Below are positions 63,988 to 64,000 of a stretch of DNA of 64,000 bases, in pieces. A model generated the notes under the pieces. That model was given only the letters and a program-made list of their open reading frames with translations, had not been told where the DNA came from and did no database searches. Position 1 is the first letter of the stretch; every line of letters starts with the position of its first letter. The DNA is from Nonomuraea angiospora (GTDB lineage Bacteria > Actinomycetota > Actinomycetes > Streptosporangiales > Streptosporangiaceae): assembly GCF_014873145.1 (NCBI RefSeq), contig NZ_JADBEK010000001.1, forward strand, positions 992,001-1,056,000, written 5' to 3'. Made by a program: the position numbers and the translations under genes.

Positions 63988-64000
63988 TGCCGCCTGCCCT

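Overview
The window is GC-rich (codon third positions mostly G or C), has many GTG starts and ATGA stop/start overlaps, and carries secreted proteins with ricin, PKD and F5/8-type modules, many two-component, TetR, AfsR-like and ECF regulators, and CU044_5270- and EboC-type genes. This fits a chromosomal segment of a filamentous actinomycete, most likely Streptosporangiales (Nonomuraea/Streptosporangium-like). The genus is inference. No tRNA, rRNA or CRISPR was seen.

Layout. (1) 1-11.3 kb: an EboC-like UbiA prenyltransferase and an inositol-phosphate-synthase-like gene run leftward. A sugar ABC operon (ATPase, two permeases, lipoprotein) plus a ketose-3-epimerase-like gene runs rightward. Next comes a 1158-residue secreted ThuA / sugar-dehydrogenase / PKD / CBM / ricin protein. 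One 14-bp palindrome, ATAAGC-N2-GCTTAT, lies at all three promoters and suggests one sugar-responsive regulon. (2) 11.3-16.2 kb: decayed genes around intact CMD, TetR and SDR genes. (3) 16.7-27.2 kb: a tightly coupled four-gene operon of very large, poorly known proteins (DUF6603-like, two unknowns, and a Fn3/beta-propeller protein). It is the best candidate here for an undescribed system. (4) 27.3-33.3 kb: a sugar-acid catabolic unit (enolase-superfamily dehydratase, DHDPS-type aldolase, GntR) divergent from a Tat/lipoprotein sugar ABC transporter. (5) 33.3-38.8 kb: relics, a GNAT gene and small secreted proteins. (6) 38.9-48.6 kb: an AfsR/BTAD regulator divergent from a hemerythrin and a DUF4267 gene, with an 11-bp-periodic SARP box between them; then a membrane protein, a histidine kinase/response regulator pair and a lipase-like secreted hydrolase. 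(7) 48.6-64 kb: an ECF sigma/CU044_5270 pair, a DUF302 protein, a kinase-like protein, a phosphoesterase, a biotin-sulfoxide-reductase-like molybdoenzyme and a four-EF-hand protein. These are interspersed with fragments of Tn3-family transposases, tyrosine recombinases and truncated host genes.

The left third appears devoted to sugar or glycoside capture and oxidation. Middle clusters handle a second sugar acid. The right third has been repeatedly cut by mobile elements: pieces of Tn3 transposase, two integrase relics, and several C-terminal stubs of secreted carbohydrate-binding proteins mark the breakpoints. Many boundaries of relics are approximate because they were read by eye.
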